From positions 353,331 to 417,330 of the forward strand of contig CAUJNA010003505.1 in assembly GCA_963377175.1 (NCBI GenBank): DNA of 64,000 bases. Direction: 5' to 3'. Below, piece by piece: positions 10,301 to 21,672 of this stretch. Under the pieces are notes generated by a model, which saw nothing but the letters and a program-made list of their open reading frames with translations, was not told the DNA's origin and ran no database searches. The position numbers and the translations under genes are program-made. The stretch comes from Effrenium voratum (Eukaryota; Sar; Dinophyceae; Suessiales; Symbiodiniaceae). Within the stretch, counting starts at the first letter, position 1. Every line of letters begins with the position of its first letter.

Positions 10301-12154
10301 TCCAGCTGCAAGATTGTAGCTTTGTTTCTTGTTATGTAAAGATTTGATTCCTTTCGGGGTCCTTATGTGTCCCTGTCTTTTTTGTCCTGCTCAAAGTTCA
10401 CTGTTTTGATTGCCACTAGTAATCGAATTTTCCTTTGAGAGTTGACAATAGTCGGATTCCACCGATTTTGGTTGCTTTCTATTCATGCGCCATCCTTTTG
10501 CCAAGACACCAAACTTGAGACTGGGTTAGGGCTCTGCCCACTGTCCCGCAGAAGACGAAGATAGATAGCACGCAATACCACACAGCCATCAGCAACTGTT
10601 GCTGCTGTGAGAAGTGCTGCGAGCTGTTGCCCGAATGGGTGTTTGAACTTTTGCCCTCTGTCCCCAACGAGTCAGGTGGTCATGGCTTCTTAGTCTTTGC
10701 TCGGTCTTTGTTTGGTTTACGGCATGTCTCTGGTGAGTTGAATGGGTTGGATCACGCATGACTTCCTTTTGGATGCTACCCACATGACTGTCATTTGTGC
10801 CATCGGAGCCTGTGTATCACAACCCTTTGAACGGGACCCCTGAAAATCGAGATTTGAGATTTGGTGTTCTTTGTGGCTCCCTAACACCAACACGCCGGGT
10901 ACTTTCCGATCGCTTTGGTCGAACGATCGGAACCTTATCACAACCCAAACGAGTCCTCTTGGTGTCCTGGGTAGTTCCTTGCTCGAACTTTGCCATCGGA
11001 TCGCCAGGTCCCAGTCGAGGCCGGCGTGTTGCTTTTGTTGCTTTAATCCGAGCTGGTGTCCACTGCTCCCCTGGATAGCCGAGTTGCTGCTGTTTTCTAC
11101 CCACTGTACTCTCATCAGTCGCAGTTGGGAAAAAAAGGAGCTACTGGCGATCCAAGCTAGGGGACTTTAGTTACCTCGAAAGGGAAGACCGGTGAAGTGT
11201 CACAACAAGTCCGGTCCAGGCAGTTTGTGGCCATTCAAAAGTGGAGTCTGCCCCCAGGTTGGGAAAGAGAACCACTATACAGCCACTAGGGCACATATAT
11301 ATATATATATCCCGTTTTTGCTTTGGGTCCGCTGGTTTGGGGGTATCGGAAACCATCTTAGGTTTCCGTGGGGACGGGAAAGGAGAAAGAGGTCCACCAG
11401 AGGCCGATTCGGGGGAAGTCCCAGAAGCAATACTTTACTCACTCACCATTTTAGTGCACGGAAATCAACAAGTTTGGACTGCTCGCCAACACGCTTAGAA
11501 AGAGAGGTTGTGGGAAGACTTCAGTGGCTCACAAAGACATGTATTTTTCTGGGCGCCTATCGCGGGAAGCGAGTTCGGGGTGGGATTTCCTCTTCGGATC
11601 AACGCTGTCACAGAAGTGCGCGAGCTGTGCGGGACTAGGGTTGGCTATTCTGCCCAAATACCAGGCCACGGAGGAATCCGATGTATATAAGCGCGACGCA
11701 ATAGGTTCGGGACAGGGAACCCCGGTGAGCGCGTATCCACGGGTGAAATATTTGGCGGACATCTACCCACCCCGTGGAGTCAGATTGTCAAGATCCGTGC
11801 TCGACTCGACCCGGGCAATCAGAACACCCGTTCAGCTTTCACGTTCCCTTGGAGTTCCTTGGCCCGGCCTGTGTTTGCGTTTGCCCTTTTTCGGGTTCCA
11901 CAAGGATTCCACCAGGGTTCCACGAGGTTCTGCGAGGGCTGCGGGGTAGTGCGAGCACTAAAAAGAGCACCGCATGCTGTTGGGGATATCACCTGAGCAT
12001 ACCTGGAGCTTTATTGTCATCTATATGGTGACTTTTTGGCACACTCACCAAAACAGCATTGGGAAGTCGGAGGGGCCTGCCACAATCCAATGTAATTGTG
12101 ATTTGTTTGTTGTACCTCAAGCATCATCATTTTCAATATGGAGGTTGTCCTTTT
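7373..12154. other. Long non-coding interval
   Basis: I see no exon with convincing codon composition. Contents are a C homopolymer near 7842, a 14-base G run at 9013-9026, an isolated Pol III B-box-like GGTTCGATTCC near 9180 with no A box, a GTTTCC repeat fragment at 9939-9990, and a TATATA tract at 11293-11310. The 11,500-11,950 stretch has a 141-codon open frame without strong third-position bias, which I do not call. Confidence 0.5.
11293..11310. repeat. AT microsatellite
   Basis: A short run of alternating A and T in non-coding sequence. Confidence 0.9.
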
Positions 12155-12208
12155 GTTTGAGGATGCCCTTTCTGGATGGTTTTCAAGGGAAACCAAAAGG
12201 GAAACCAC
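12155..12208 (-). repeat. Dispersed GTTTCCCTTT/TTTGAGGGT repeat, good copy
   Basis: The segment reads TTTGAGGATGCCCTTT, then a short spacer with TGGTTTTCAAGG, then GGAAACCAAAAGGGAAACC. It is in the reverse orientation relative to the copy at 59957. A 14-base G run follows at about 12220. Confidence 0.7.
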
Positions 12209-12872
12209 ATGTTCTTGGCGGGGGGGGGGGGGGGGTTTGCCCAACAACAAAACACCCAGAAACGCGATTTGTCTCGTTGCACTTGGCCTGGTGCTTCTCG
12301 GCTTAGGATTCGGCTCTTTGCCTTGGCCTTCTGAAACCAAGATCGCTGTCCCGGTGTTCCGGGGTTTGTTCTTTCAACCAAAAGGCTGAACTTTTAGAGG
12401 GAGTGTAGCCATACCATGGGGGGGTCCCGATGTCTTTGTATTTGTTGCGCCAGTTCGGAGTTTTATGGAGGGGCTAGGTTTGGAGAAACGGCCTTTTTGT
12501 TGAACAAACGAGATCTGAGAGGCTTCAACTGCTGATGGAGTAGTCACTTTGGTTTATCGCCCTGCTGTTTTGGCACCCTGGTCTCTGGTTCAATAGGCAA
12601 AGACATTCAGAAGCTTAGTTTGCCACAAAGGCGGGGACTGAAAAGTGCTTGTCCCTTCCAACCGATGCGGTGGTCCACCAAGTGGCCATTGCCCACGGTA
12701 GCCGGGTACGTAGCTCACTGGAACCACGCTTGGTGTTTGATTGAAGCTGTGCAGCTTTGTGTTTAATTGATAAAACCTGAGGTTCACGTTGTCTGTACAG
12801 GTCCCCTGGGGGTTGACACCTTGCCTTTGATTGGGACATACGGGATGAAGGGTTTGTGTGTGTGTGTCTTTA

Positions 12873-12915
12873 TTTGAGGGTGCCCTTTTCAGGCTGGTTT
12901 TTCAAGGGAGACTTT
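12873..12915 (-). repeat. Dispersed GTTTCCCTTT/TTTGAGGGT repeat
   Basis: TTTGAGGGTGCCCTTTTCAGG is followed by CTGGTTTTTCAAGGGAGAC, matching the copy 700 bases upstream and the copy at 17516 in order and spacing. Confidence 0.65.
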
Positions 12916-13183
12916 GGGGATTCCCCACTTTGGTTGTTGGTTGCTTAGTCCCCTCAGGAAGTCTTCTTCGCCCGGGCCCTGAGACTCCGGTGGGATGTTG
13001 ACACATTGCCGAGTTTGCCTGCCACACTTCAGGACCAAATGGACCCCCCTCAAAGGTGCTGGTGAGTGCGTGCTTTTGTTTGAGGGGGAACTGCTACAAG
13101 GGCCTAGCAAACCAAACAATGAGAATAGGGTTGTGGGTACCGTTAAAACAAATTGCCATTCTGAGATCAAACGAGTTTGGTAG

Positions 13184-13309
13184 ATGCACGGGGATCGCCA
13201 TCTGTTCGTAGATGCAGAGGTCTACGAGAACTGGGCACGAGTCGTTGCAGAGGGAGGGGCCCACGTGTCATTTGGCCCCTTTATTGACATAGTCAAAACA
13301 CCCTTCTAA
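13184..13309 (+). CDS. Exon-like ORF of 41 codons, probable 3' exon of an unknown gene
   Basis: A frame from ATG 13184 to TAA 13309 reads MHGDRHLFVDAEVYENWARV, then VAEGGAHVSFGPFIDIVKTPF. It uses GTC, GAG, AAC and GGC-type codons and looks like genuine protein. An acceptor-like TTTGGTAG lies immediately before the ATG, so this may be a terminal exon with an incidental Met. The family is not recognised. Confidence 0.5.
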   Translation: MHGDRHLFVDAEVYENWARVVAEGGAHVSFGPFIDIVKTPF

Positions 13310-13963
13310 GTACTCGGGATAAGTAAGGATGGTCATGATCAACACTGTTGTGGGAAGTTTATTCGAGTTTTCAAAACGACTCATGTCAAGAGGCTCACGG
13401 CCATGACCCCGCAACAACGGCCGTGACTCACTGTCATTTGGTGTGGTCATAGGGTGGTGACACGGGGTACACGACCCTGTCACTTCCTATGATCAAAAGG
13501 TGAGACTTCCCCAACAGTTCAACAGCGACCGACCTGTTCACCGGGATCTGTGTTAACAGGGACAACATGGGGCAGCCAAACAGATTGCCAAGGGGTGAAG
13601 CCTTCCAAGCCCAAAGTGTTATTTCTTTACCCAGGGCCACTCGGGCGAGTAAGTGTTTGGCTTGAGGAAGTTGACTGAGCCACAAAACTCCTAGGTAGAT
13701 GAAGCGTAGGGACAGGACAAAAACAACCCGCCGGACCGATAACCGACGCGGCAAAATTGGACGTCGCAGCGCTCATGGTGCAGCAAAACACGCGCGGCGC
13801 TTGGGTTTTTGCACTTACCACCACGCGCCCCCGTCAAACCGTGTACGATGCTCCAGTGTGATTTATCAAAACGTTTGTTTCACTGAAGCGAAACAAGAGA
13901 AATCAAGATAAAAGAGCATAATTTCCGTCGCGGAAAGTCCCTCATGCATGTGCATCTTGCCTC
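13310..13963. other. Mostly non-coding; one weak exon-like patch
   Basis: Around 13,735-13,860 a GC-rich stretch can be read as DAAKLDVAALMVQQNTRG and on to a TGA, but the borders and frame are uncertain, so it is not called as a gene. Confidence 0.3.
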
Positions 13964-14320
13964 AGCGACACACGCAAGTACTCAGGCATATGACGGAGAG
14001 CGTGGGCGGGTGCGCTTGCCCTGCGCTGGCATGTGCACAGGCGTACAACAGAGAGCGCAGGAGGGCGCGCTTACCATATGTGTGGCATGTACTCAGGTGC
14101 GTGCGACGGAGAGCGTGGGCGGGTTTGCTAGCCATGTGCCAGGCATGTGCTCAGGCGTTCGACGGAGAACGTGGGCGGGTGTGCTTACCATGTGCCAGGC
14201 ATGTACTCAGGCGCACGACGGAGAGCGTGGGCGGGTGTGCTTACCATTACCATGTGCCAGGCATGTAACACAGACGCAGGCGTGCGACGGAGAGCCGTGG
14301 GGGGGGTTGGCGTGTGAAAC
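13964..14320 (+). repeat. Minisatellite, about 56-bp unit, six diverged copies
   Basis: Each unit begins CGACGGAGAGCGTGGGCGGG and contains CTTACCATGTGCCAGGCATG and CTCAGGCG. Unit starts fall near 13990, 14046, 14104, 14160, 14216 and 14285. The fifth unit is lengthened by a duplicated TTACCA and extra CAGACGCAGG. The last is truncated. Confidence 0.85.
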
Positions 14321-17300
14321 GAGCCACGTTCTTTTTGTCTGTGAAAAGTCCGCTTGCTTCAGCATCCCGGCTGCAAGTTCAGGAGTTGACCAGGCTTCAT
14401 CAAGAGCCATCTATAGAGATGGAATTCCATGCGCTTGGCGGGCAACGAAAAAACCATGAAAATGCCACGCCGGCTTCCAGGGTGTAGGCAAAAACAACTA
14501 TACAGAACTCGAGCCTTTCAACTCTTGGGTGCCAGAAAAGGCTGGACCCATTGAGTTCGTAGGGTGCTCAGGTAAACACAGTGTCACAGAGTTCCAGGGA
14601 AGGCACCGTTCTTTAGGGACAAGCTGGCGTTAGTCAACCCCTGGTTGGTTAATACGGGGTGTGCCAGTTGAGAGGGCACCCGGATCACTTTTGGAGGAAG
14701 CAACTTCTCAGAAGTCCACAAGCTGACTACTCCGTTGACACTAGACTCCTTGAGCACCAGGTATAGACAAATGCAAGCTTCAGGTTAATCTGGCAAACCA
14801 GCGGTTGGAGGAATCCGCAAACAACCGATCAATTCCACACTATAGCAGTTTCAGACTCATTTCACGTGCTTGCAGTTTTGCCGTTTTGGATTTCCATTAT
14901 TTTCCCTTTTAACAGACAGCAAGTTAACTTTGCGCAGGGGGTATAAGTTTAATTAAATCGGACACAGCCTTAGGACAGTTAGACTCCTTGACAACCATAC
15001 AAGTATGTGCCGAACTTGGGACCCAAACATGGTGATTCACCTTTTGATTTCCATTTGCAGTAAATCAACGTGAAAATTTGTGCTCTTAGAAAGCACAGCC
15101 CACTTCTGGATTTCGACCCGAGGTGAACGGCTACGTGATCTTCAACCCCTTCCCGCTTCCCCTCAACATGGGCGATACCTTTTTTGCCCGGCACTCAGAG
15201 AGACTGGGACTGGGGCATGACCCCAAAAGCGTGTCGCGTGCTATCTTAAAACCTCCCTCACATGTCTGAGCCAATGTGTCCAACACCAAAGAACAGCTCA
15301 TGCGAGCCGCATCTTTTCGCGGGGGTTCTACCTGAGGCCTTTACCCGAGAAACCATCTAGAACAGGGCTCCCTGTATTTCCAACCAAACGTCGCCCATTG
15401 CAATGGAAGTTCATCTATTGGCAACCGAAATGTGTTTAAAGTCCCCCAACTGGGGTATGCAGGGACCGGGTACGCAGGGACCTGAAGCACACGGGCTGGT
15501 CAACCGCTGCTCGTTGTTGTAGGGGCTGTGTCCAGAGGGACAGGGGTCAAAAGCCGCGACAAGAGTGCCACCAGCCGTTTGGTGATTTCCTTTTTGAGGC
15601 CGTTAAGGGGCAGAATTCTGAAGTCGCCTGGGGTCTCCTCTCAAACAGCTTTTTGGATTTCGAGCTAGACCATGTTGTTTTCCGTGTGCCGAGATGTGGG
15701 CCGAGTTGCAGGTCCAAGTGATTGCTGCGTGCCGTGTTTGGTTCTGGTCTCTTTGAGTTTTGACGCGTAAGCCTTTCACTCTTGGACTCGGCTATTTTAG
15801 GGATGCAGATTGATCATTTATCTTTTTTGGGATCAAACAACTCTTGGATGCCACTATGGTTTGGTCGGAAGAAATGTGTGCACCCTAGCGCCAGGTGGGC
15901 TCCAATCAAAGTGCCATCCTGGGCAACGGCATGACGCTGGCCGCTTGGCCAAGCAGAGAAGCCGAAACTTCAGCTTTGTGGGGCGATTCAACGTTTTGTT
16001 TCAGCATGTGACCAAAAGCTCGCTTGTAAAAAAAAACTGCCCTCCTCAAGGGTGACCACATGTGGTTGTTCAAATAATGTTTGCCCCTCCCCTGGTAACT
16101 TCTCCATTATTTTCAAGGATCCTTCTTTTCGGAACGTCCGCCAATTTCAAGGGGACCAGTTTTGGTGTGGAATCAACCCGTGGAGTTGTGGCAATGAGTT
16201 GGTTTCCAGGTTCCAAAGACGAGACTCCCCAAACCCTACACACTGAATCCTAAACCAGGAACCCTCTCTGGTCTTGTGTGCTTTGCCGGATGCCTTTTAT
16301 GCACGCCGCTTCCCTTCTTCAGTTTTGGAAAGGGGGATCCCCTTCAAAATAGCGCCCTTTTTCCCTCGGCCACTGCGGTCTGGGTTCCAGAAGGGTTATA
16401 TTCTGTTGCCGGGATGACAATCTTGGTAGAACTCAAAGTCGCTGTGTTCGGGCAGCCCCCCCAGACTGTTTGTCCAATTCAGGTTGGTGCGCGTTTTTTT
16501 TGTTTTTTCGTGCAGATGGTTTAGGACTCGTTTTCTACGTCTGAAATGATTTGGATTCCTTTTGGTACTCACTGGATGTACCAGGACCGAGCGAGGCTCA
16601 ATGGTTTCCAGGTTTTTTTTTCCATTGGCCGAAGCTCCTGGCCGAAGCTCAAGCCTGCTTCGATGAAGCCTTCTCTCACACCCTTCAAAGGATCGCCAAA
16701 CTGCCCCAAATGCCCCCAAATGCACCTCCTTGAGGAAGACTACAAATCAAGTAGCGCAAAACTCCCCCCCTTTTTTATGGTAGAGGGGGTTGGTAGTAGG
16801 AACATATTTTATGATAGTGGTTTTGCAAATTAGATCTCCTCTGGCTTTTGCACCATGAAGCTGCAGCCAAGCCCTTTCACGTGCATCTGATCAGCTACCC
16901 CCTTGAAGCTTAGCTACGAGCATGTCCTTTAGGCCAGTTTGGTTCATGGATGGTACTGGATTCAGTTTGGTTCTAATTATTTGCGGCGTTTTTTTTGCTT
17001 TTTTTAATGGACCCGTTTCAGGATGCTTGAAAGGGGCGCCACAAGAAAAAACACAATGTTTGTGGCCCCGAAGCACATCAGCCTGGCGCCCTGCTGTCAT
17101 GCTTTTGCTATGAAGCTCACAATCAACACCCAGGTAGGTGAGCTTGGTAAGGGACAGTCCCGGCCAAAAGTTGGTGCGGGCGCCCTCTTGATTCTTTACT
17201 TGAGTGGGTAGACCCCTTAGGACCCGGTTTTGATTGTCATTCAAGGCAAGTTCGGGTAGGGGAATTGCACTTTGTCCCTTTGAGCCTCCCCTGAGACTCA

Positions 17301-19441
17301 GGTGGAACACCCAAAACACCCATTTGCAGAGATTCGAATCGAAAATGCAGGGGAAAGATCAAGGATCTCCCTAAGAGTCTTGGGTCTGTCTATGTCGTTG
17401 AGCTTGGGATCGGTGTGCCAATCTTGAAAATCAATAAGAATCTTCGAGGCGCTGCTCATGTTGCTTTGGTGTTTGCCTATTTCATTTGAGAGGAGTACCT
17501 TTGTGGGGCTTCCCTTTAAACCAACCTGAAAAGGGGTATCCTCAAAACGCACATTTCATCGCCAGTGCAAGCAAATAACCAACAAAAAAAAACGGTTCAC
17601 GTAGCCGAAGGCTAGTAGCGACCAGTCCCAACAGAGGCAACACGTTGCTATGTGCTTTGTGTGGACTTAATCGTAGCGGGTCTTGTCGGCTTTTGACATG
17701 GCTGTTTGGTGAATTGGGATTGAGTGATCGTAAGCATCACCTTTTGCCTTAAGGGCCCCTTGGTAGCTTGTGAAGATGCAAATCCCGTTTGACCTGAAGT
17801 ATTTCAGAAGGTAGTATATCAGAAGGTGCACAGGGACCTGGTTGGTTGCCATGTCAAATTTCGTTCTCTTTAAACCAGGAAAAAAAAGAGATGAACAAAA
17901 CACAAAAAACTATTCAGTTTTGGTGCGTCGGATCCACCTGGCCGAGAAGCCGCAGCCCCTTCGACTTTCCATGTAAGGGTGGAGGAATAATTCATATTCT
18001 TGGGTTGGCTACAAAGAAAACATAATCTAGATCTTGGTTTTGCGGTGCATCCCAGATTTCAGGAGCCCCGTGAAATTCACGCACGACCCAGGCCGAAGAT
18101 TTGAACACGCTGCGCCAGGCAAGAGCGACGCGATCGGAATTGAGGGGTTCATGGGAACCGCCAATTCTTAGCCACTAAAAGGTATACGTATACACCCCAT
18201 CTTCCCTTGAGTAGTGGAAATCCTCTTAAGCCCAAAGCGGAACGACATACGAAGTCTCTGCTCATTTTCGGGTCCAAACGCTTCAAATGAAGGGTGGGTT
18301 CAGCCTCGCCTCAACTTTAGGACTCCCGCTGCCTTGACTCGGTGAGTCCGCCCATGGACACCGGGATTGATCTTATGATTCTAGGGCTTGATCTCCCATT
18401 CTGTTCAACCACCCTTCTTTTCACAACCTATTTGTCTCTGGGCGTCCGGCGGTTTTGTCTGGAAAGGATCCCTGGTTTGAGAGGGGGCACCTTTATAAAA
18501 GTCTAGGAATCTCTAAGGTTTGACTTATGTGAATATGGTCAATCTGGGGTGCGCCAAATGACCCCTTTCAAGGGCACCTTAAGCACATCTTCTGATGCGG
18601 GGCGCGGGTAGCAGATGGTCATAGAAAAAGTAGGCTCTTAGTGCCAGGCGAGAAATATCAAGGCAATCCTCTTCGAAGTGAAAAGTTCTGACTCGCATCC
18701 ATGTGATAAGACTCATGGCCTGGCAGCGCTACAGGATTCGCCATGTGTCAGGAGTTTATTTTTGGGGGGCGTTTGCCTGTCGAGCATTCCGCCGTCCGGC
18801 TCGCAGCGGGCAGTGTGCTGGATTTTCAGCACAGTGACCCTGGGGAAAAAAGGCAACCCTTTTTGGGGAAGACCATTTTTAGTGGGGTAGCCACCAAAAA
18901 AAAAGGGAAAAAGGGTGCCACTGAACAACTGAGGCTCTCTACGCAAATCACTCTCGCTTCGAGGCTGATTGAAGATCGAGGGAGGTCACAGCTAGGAGGC
19001 AAATCAATTCAGGGCGACCGATGGACCCATGGAGACGCCAAACGTTGCTTGTTGCTCACTGTGCACTTGGTTTGGGGATAAAAGAAGATTAAAATCAGGG
19101 GCCCTTTTTGATATGCCTTTTAAAAGGCGGCTTCTGCGGCGACACCGAAACGGGTCCAAAGAGCCACAGGGGTCCTATGAAGAGCCCCGGCCCCCCAGTC
19201 ACAAGTAATCCCGTTTTTGAGGGCAAAGGCCATAGATTGGGTCAACAATTGGTGGCATTGGGCATGTAAGTGAACACTGGGGCCTCCTCCAAACTTGGTT
19301 CATACTCAGTTTAGACTAAATGCGGGCCAACATCTGAACATGTTTGAAACATTCGCATGTGGCTCCAGAATCTGAGATTTTCATTCTTGGCGTCACCTTA
19401 TCATTTTGGTGTGGAGCTCCAAAGCTTCGGCCTCCGATTCG
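14321..19441. other. Long non-coding interval
   Basis: T/G-rich sequence without a convincing exon. A short GC-rich patch at about 18,775-18,840 can be read as LPVEHSAVRLAAGSVLDFQ but has no clear borders. The interval includes one copy of the dispersed repeat (17516-17546). Confidence 0.5.
17516..17546 (+). repeat. Dispersed GTTTCCCTTT/TTTGAGGGT repeat
   Basis: GGCTTCCCTTTAAACCAACC is followed by TGAAAAGGGGTATCCTCAAA. This is the reverse complement of the order seen at 12873, with the same two half-motifs. Confidence 0.65.
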
Positions 19442-19538
19442 ATGTGGGCCTTGGAGTCCTATGGGGGTCTGGCGGTGTCGGTGCTGGTGCTGGTGGCAGT
19501 AGAGCTGGCCTGCAGATCGGGGCAGGCGCTCAGCAGGG
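19442..19538 (+). CDS. Exon-like island, N-terminal exon of a predicted membrane protein
   Basis: ATG 19442 opens MWALESYGGLAVSVLVLVAV, then ELACRSGQALSR. The central 18 residues would form a signal anchor or first membrane helix. The frame runs into a donor-like GGGTGAAG, with GT at 19539-19540. Third positions are nearly all G or C (GTG TCG GTG CTG GTG CTG GTG). The downstream exons were not identified. Confidence 0.45.
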
Positions 19539-20157
19539 GTGAAGGGGCCATCACTTTGATTCGGATGACTTCATCATGGGAACCCAGAAACCCTCTTGTA
19601 GCTTCGATGGACATATCTGAAAGTTTACTTTGAAATCATGCTCCTGAGGAAGGTCCTTCACTTGGGGATTCCTTCTCTCCAATTTGGTGCTGACAATAAT
19701 CTGCAACTTGCCCAAATTATTGGCTTTGTTTTTGAACCGACCGCTCAGTGAGCAAATGATAGGGGTCCGAGCCATCCAGGCCTTTGAAGTCAACGGAATG
19801 ACCAGAAGGAAACCAACCTTAGTCAACAGCTATGTTGCCTATCCTGGTTTGAGGGGCGCGTTCAGTGCCGGGCAGGTGAGACGGTTTGCTTCTTGGGCGC
19901 AACATCCGAGAGTACGAATTAGATTGCAGTACAGAGTTTAGTTGATTGTAAGAGTAAGACATTGCTAACTAGTAGTATAAACAATAAAACTATATTGCTG
20001 TGGGTCAAAACCAATGGTACCATTTTGGGGTAGGTGCACCACCCATTTTAGTCTATTTTAGTGGGGATTAGGACTGAGGGTACAAGATTTGGTTTTTGAC
20101 CCATGGCCAAGCAAAAATGCAAAGCAGACTTGGACCCCACCGGCAGGTCCGCTTAAG

Positions 20158-20225
20158 AGGAACATGTAGTCCTGGCTTTGGGAGAGGGAGATCTCACGTC
20201 CGCTGGGCTGGCTGCGCTGCTCTTG
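20158..20225 (+). CDS. Exon-like island, unknown protein
   Basis: Between an acceptor-like CGCTTAAG and a GTATGC donor, a frame reads EHVVLALGEGDLTSAGLAAL with GC-rich third positions. The exon would start with two bases of a split codon and end at a codon boundary. Confidence 0.4.
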
Positions 20226-20587
20226 GTATGCTCAAAAAGAATAGTTTGTGTTTTGTTGAATCTGCTCATTTTTTTGAAGCAAGGGTCTGCAAAGGACACA
20301 GTTCTTACTAGCACACCCAGATTTGGGGGTACATCAAAATCACAAGGGTGGGAGATTTGTGTGGTTTCCTTTGGCCTTTTTGGGGCCGAATCCAAGTTTG
20401 TGTCACACCAACCCAGGCTCCGATGTTGTGGGCGGGGGGGGACCATGCCATGCCCAGTTTTGTTCAGCTACACGCCAACCGAAAGCCATCTAAGTGGTTT
20501 TAAGCGATCACAGCTATAGTTGTTTTATGAAAGCAAAGCTCACCCAGGCAAAACGAGCACACTATGAAGGTCCTGGGGATCCCGCAG

Positions 20588-20662
20588 AGTTTGCCACCAT
20601 TTGAGGTGCAGCTGGCGGCTGCCGCAGCAGCCATCCCCACCGGCCTGCCGCTGGTGCTATGA
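20588..20662 (+). CDS. Exon-like island, candidate C-terminal exon
   Basis: After an acceptor-like TCCCGCAG the frame reads SLPPFEVQLAAAAAAIPTGL, then PLVL and TGA at 20660-20662. It has GC-rich third positions and an alanine run. It could be joined with the 20158 exon, but I cannot show the junction. Confidence 0.4.
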   Translation, partial: SLPPFEVQLAAAAAAIPTGLPLVL

Positions 20663-20942
20663 CAAACTTTGATCCCAACCCCTGCCCCCTTTCGCCAAGA
20701 TGCAGACTTGTTGAGGGCGTGGCAGGGTGTTCAGGCGGTATTTGTTTTTTTGGATGGTGCCGGGGTTAGAGAACTCTAGTTTCCCAGTTTTGGATCCTCA
20801 GAACCACAAGAGATGGTGTATACGAGTCCAACTGTAGCCCCCCGCCGGGGAATCCTTGGCTTTCTTTGGGGGTCGCTTCAGAAACCATGGGGGACGGGGC
20901 CTCTTCGCGGATTTCCGTCCGGCGCCTGGAACTTCATCTCAG

Positions 20943-21011
20943 GCGTTGATTATCGTGGCCTCGAAAGCGCAGCAGCAGGAGGCGGGAGGCGGTCTAGCTC
21001 CCAGGGAATGA
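20943..21011 (+). CDS. Exon-like island, candidate C-terminal exon
   Basis: After the acceptor CATCTCAG the frame reads ALIIVASKAQQQEAGGGLAP, then RE and TGA at 21009-21011. Other frames over this stretch are also open, so the frame choice rests on the splice border and codon composition. Confidence 0.35.
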   Translation, partial: ALIIVASKAQQQEAGGGLAPRE

Positions 21012-21606
21012 GTTGGAACCCGAGTCGAAGCATCCCACTGGTGGCTTGCTTTTGGGAACCAGATTCATGCCCAAAACCCTGGATGAGTCCGTACTCAGCT
21101 CCGGCAAGCCACCCAAATCTACCAACTGCCCTCCGTTTTGTTCAGGACCCCAAATCTACGGTGGAGGCGCCGCTAGATATTGCAAGTAAACCCACTACAC
21201 GGACAAACACACAAATCCATGGCAAATGACAGTCAACTTGGGAATTGGTATCCTTGTTCTTCCCTTATACTTGCAGCATGGCAGGAAGATAAAAGATCCC
21301 ACATGACGATTCAGTCTTTGTGACCGAATCGGAGACCTGTTGAGTTTACACGTGGCCTAACCTCGGACTGGGGAGCTTCACTTGCCGGATCGGTTTTGAC
21401 CCCTTCGGGCCCCGCAGAGACCTTTTGGAAACATGCTTTCCCATGAACCTAAGGTCTTGATTGCTATTGGGCTGGATCTTTGGACTTTAGCTTGATTGGA
21501 AACCACGGCTCTTTTTTTTTTTGGGGGGGGGGGAACCCAGCCAAGAGTCATGGCTGGTGCGGAGGGAGGGGAGGGGGTGCGCCCATCCCTCCCCAGCCCC
21601 ATTAAG

Positions 21607-21672
21607 CGCACCTCGCGGGAGCTCAGGAGGCGCTGGTCAGCTTCTCGGAGGCGACGCTGCGCGGGGCGGCAG
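21607..21672 (+). CDS. Exon-like island with a possible GC donor
   Basis: A frame reading HLAGAQEALVSFSEATLRGA follows an ATTAAG acceptor and meets GGCAG followed by GC at 21673, a possible GC-type donor. An alternative GT donor lies further on at about 21690. Composition is very GC-rich, set against a poly-T/poly-G tract just upstream (about 21510-21532). Confidence 0.4.

Noticed and set aside
11524..11949. 141-codon open frame with a GC-rich middle and a TATATAA nearby
   Set aside because: No third-position bias, no splice borders, and the reverse strand is equally open over part of it.
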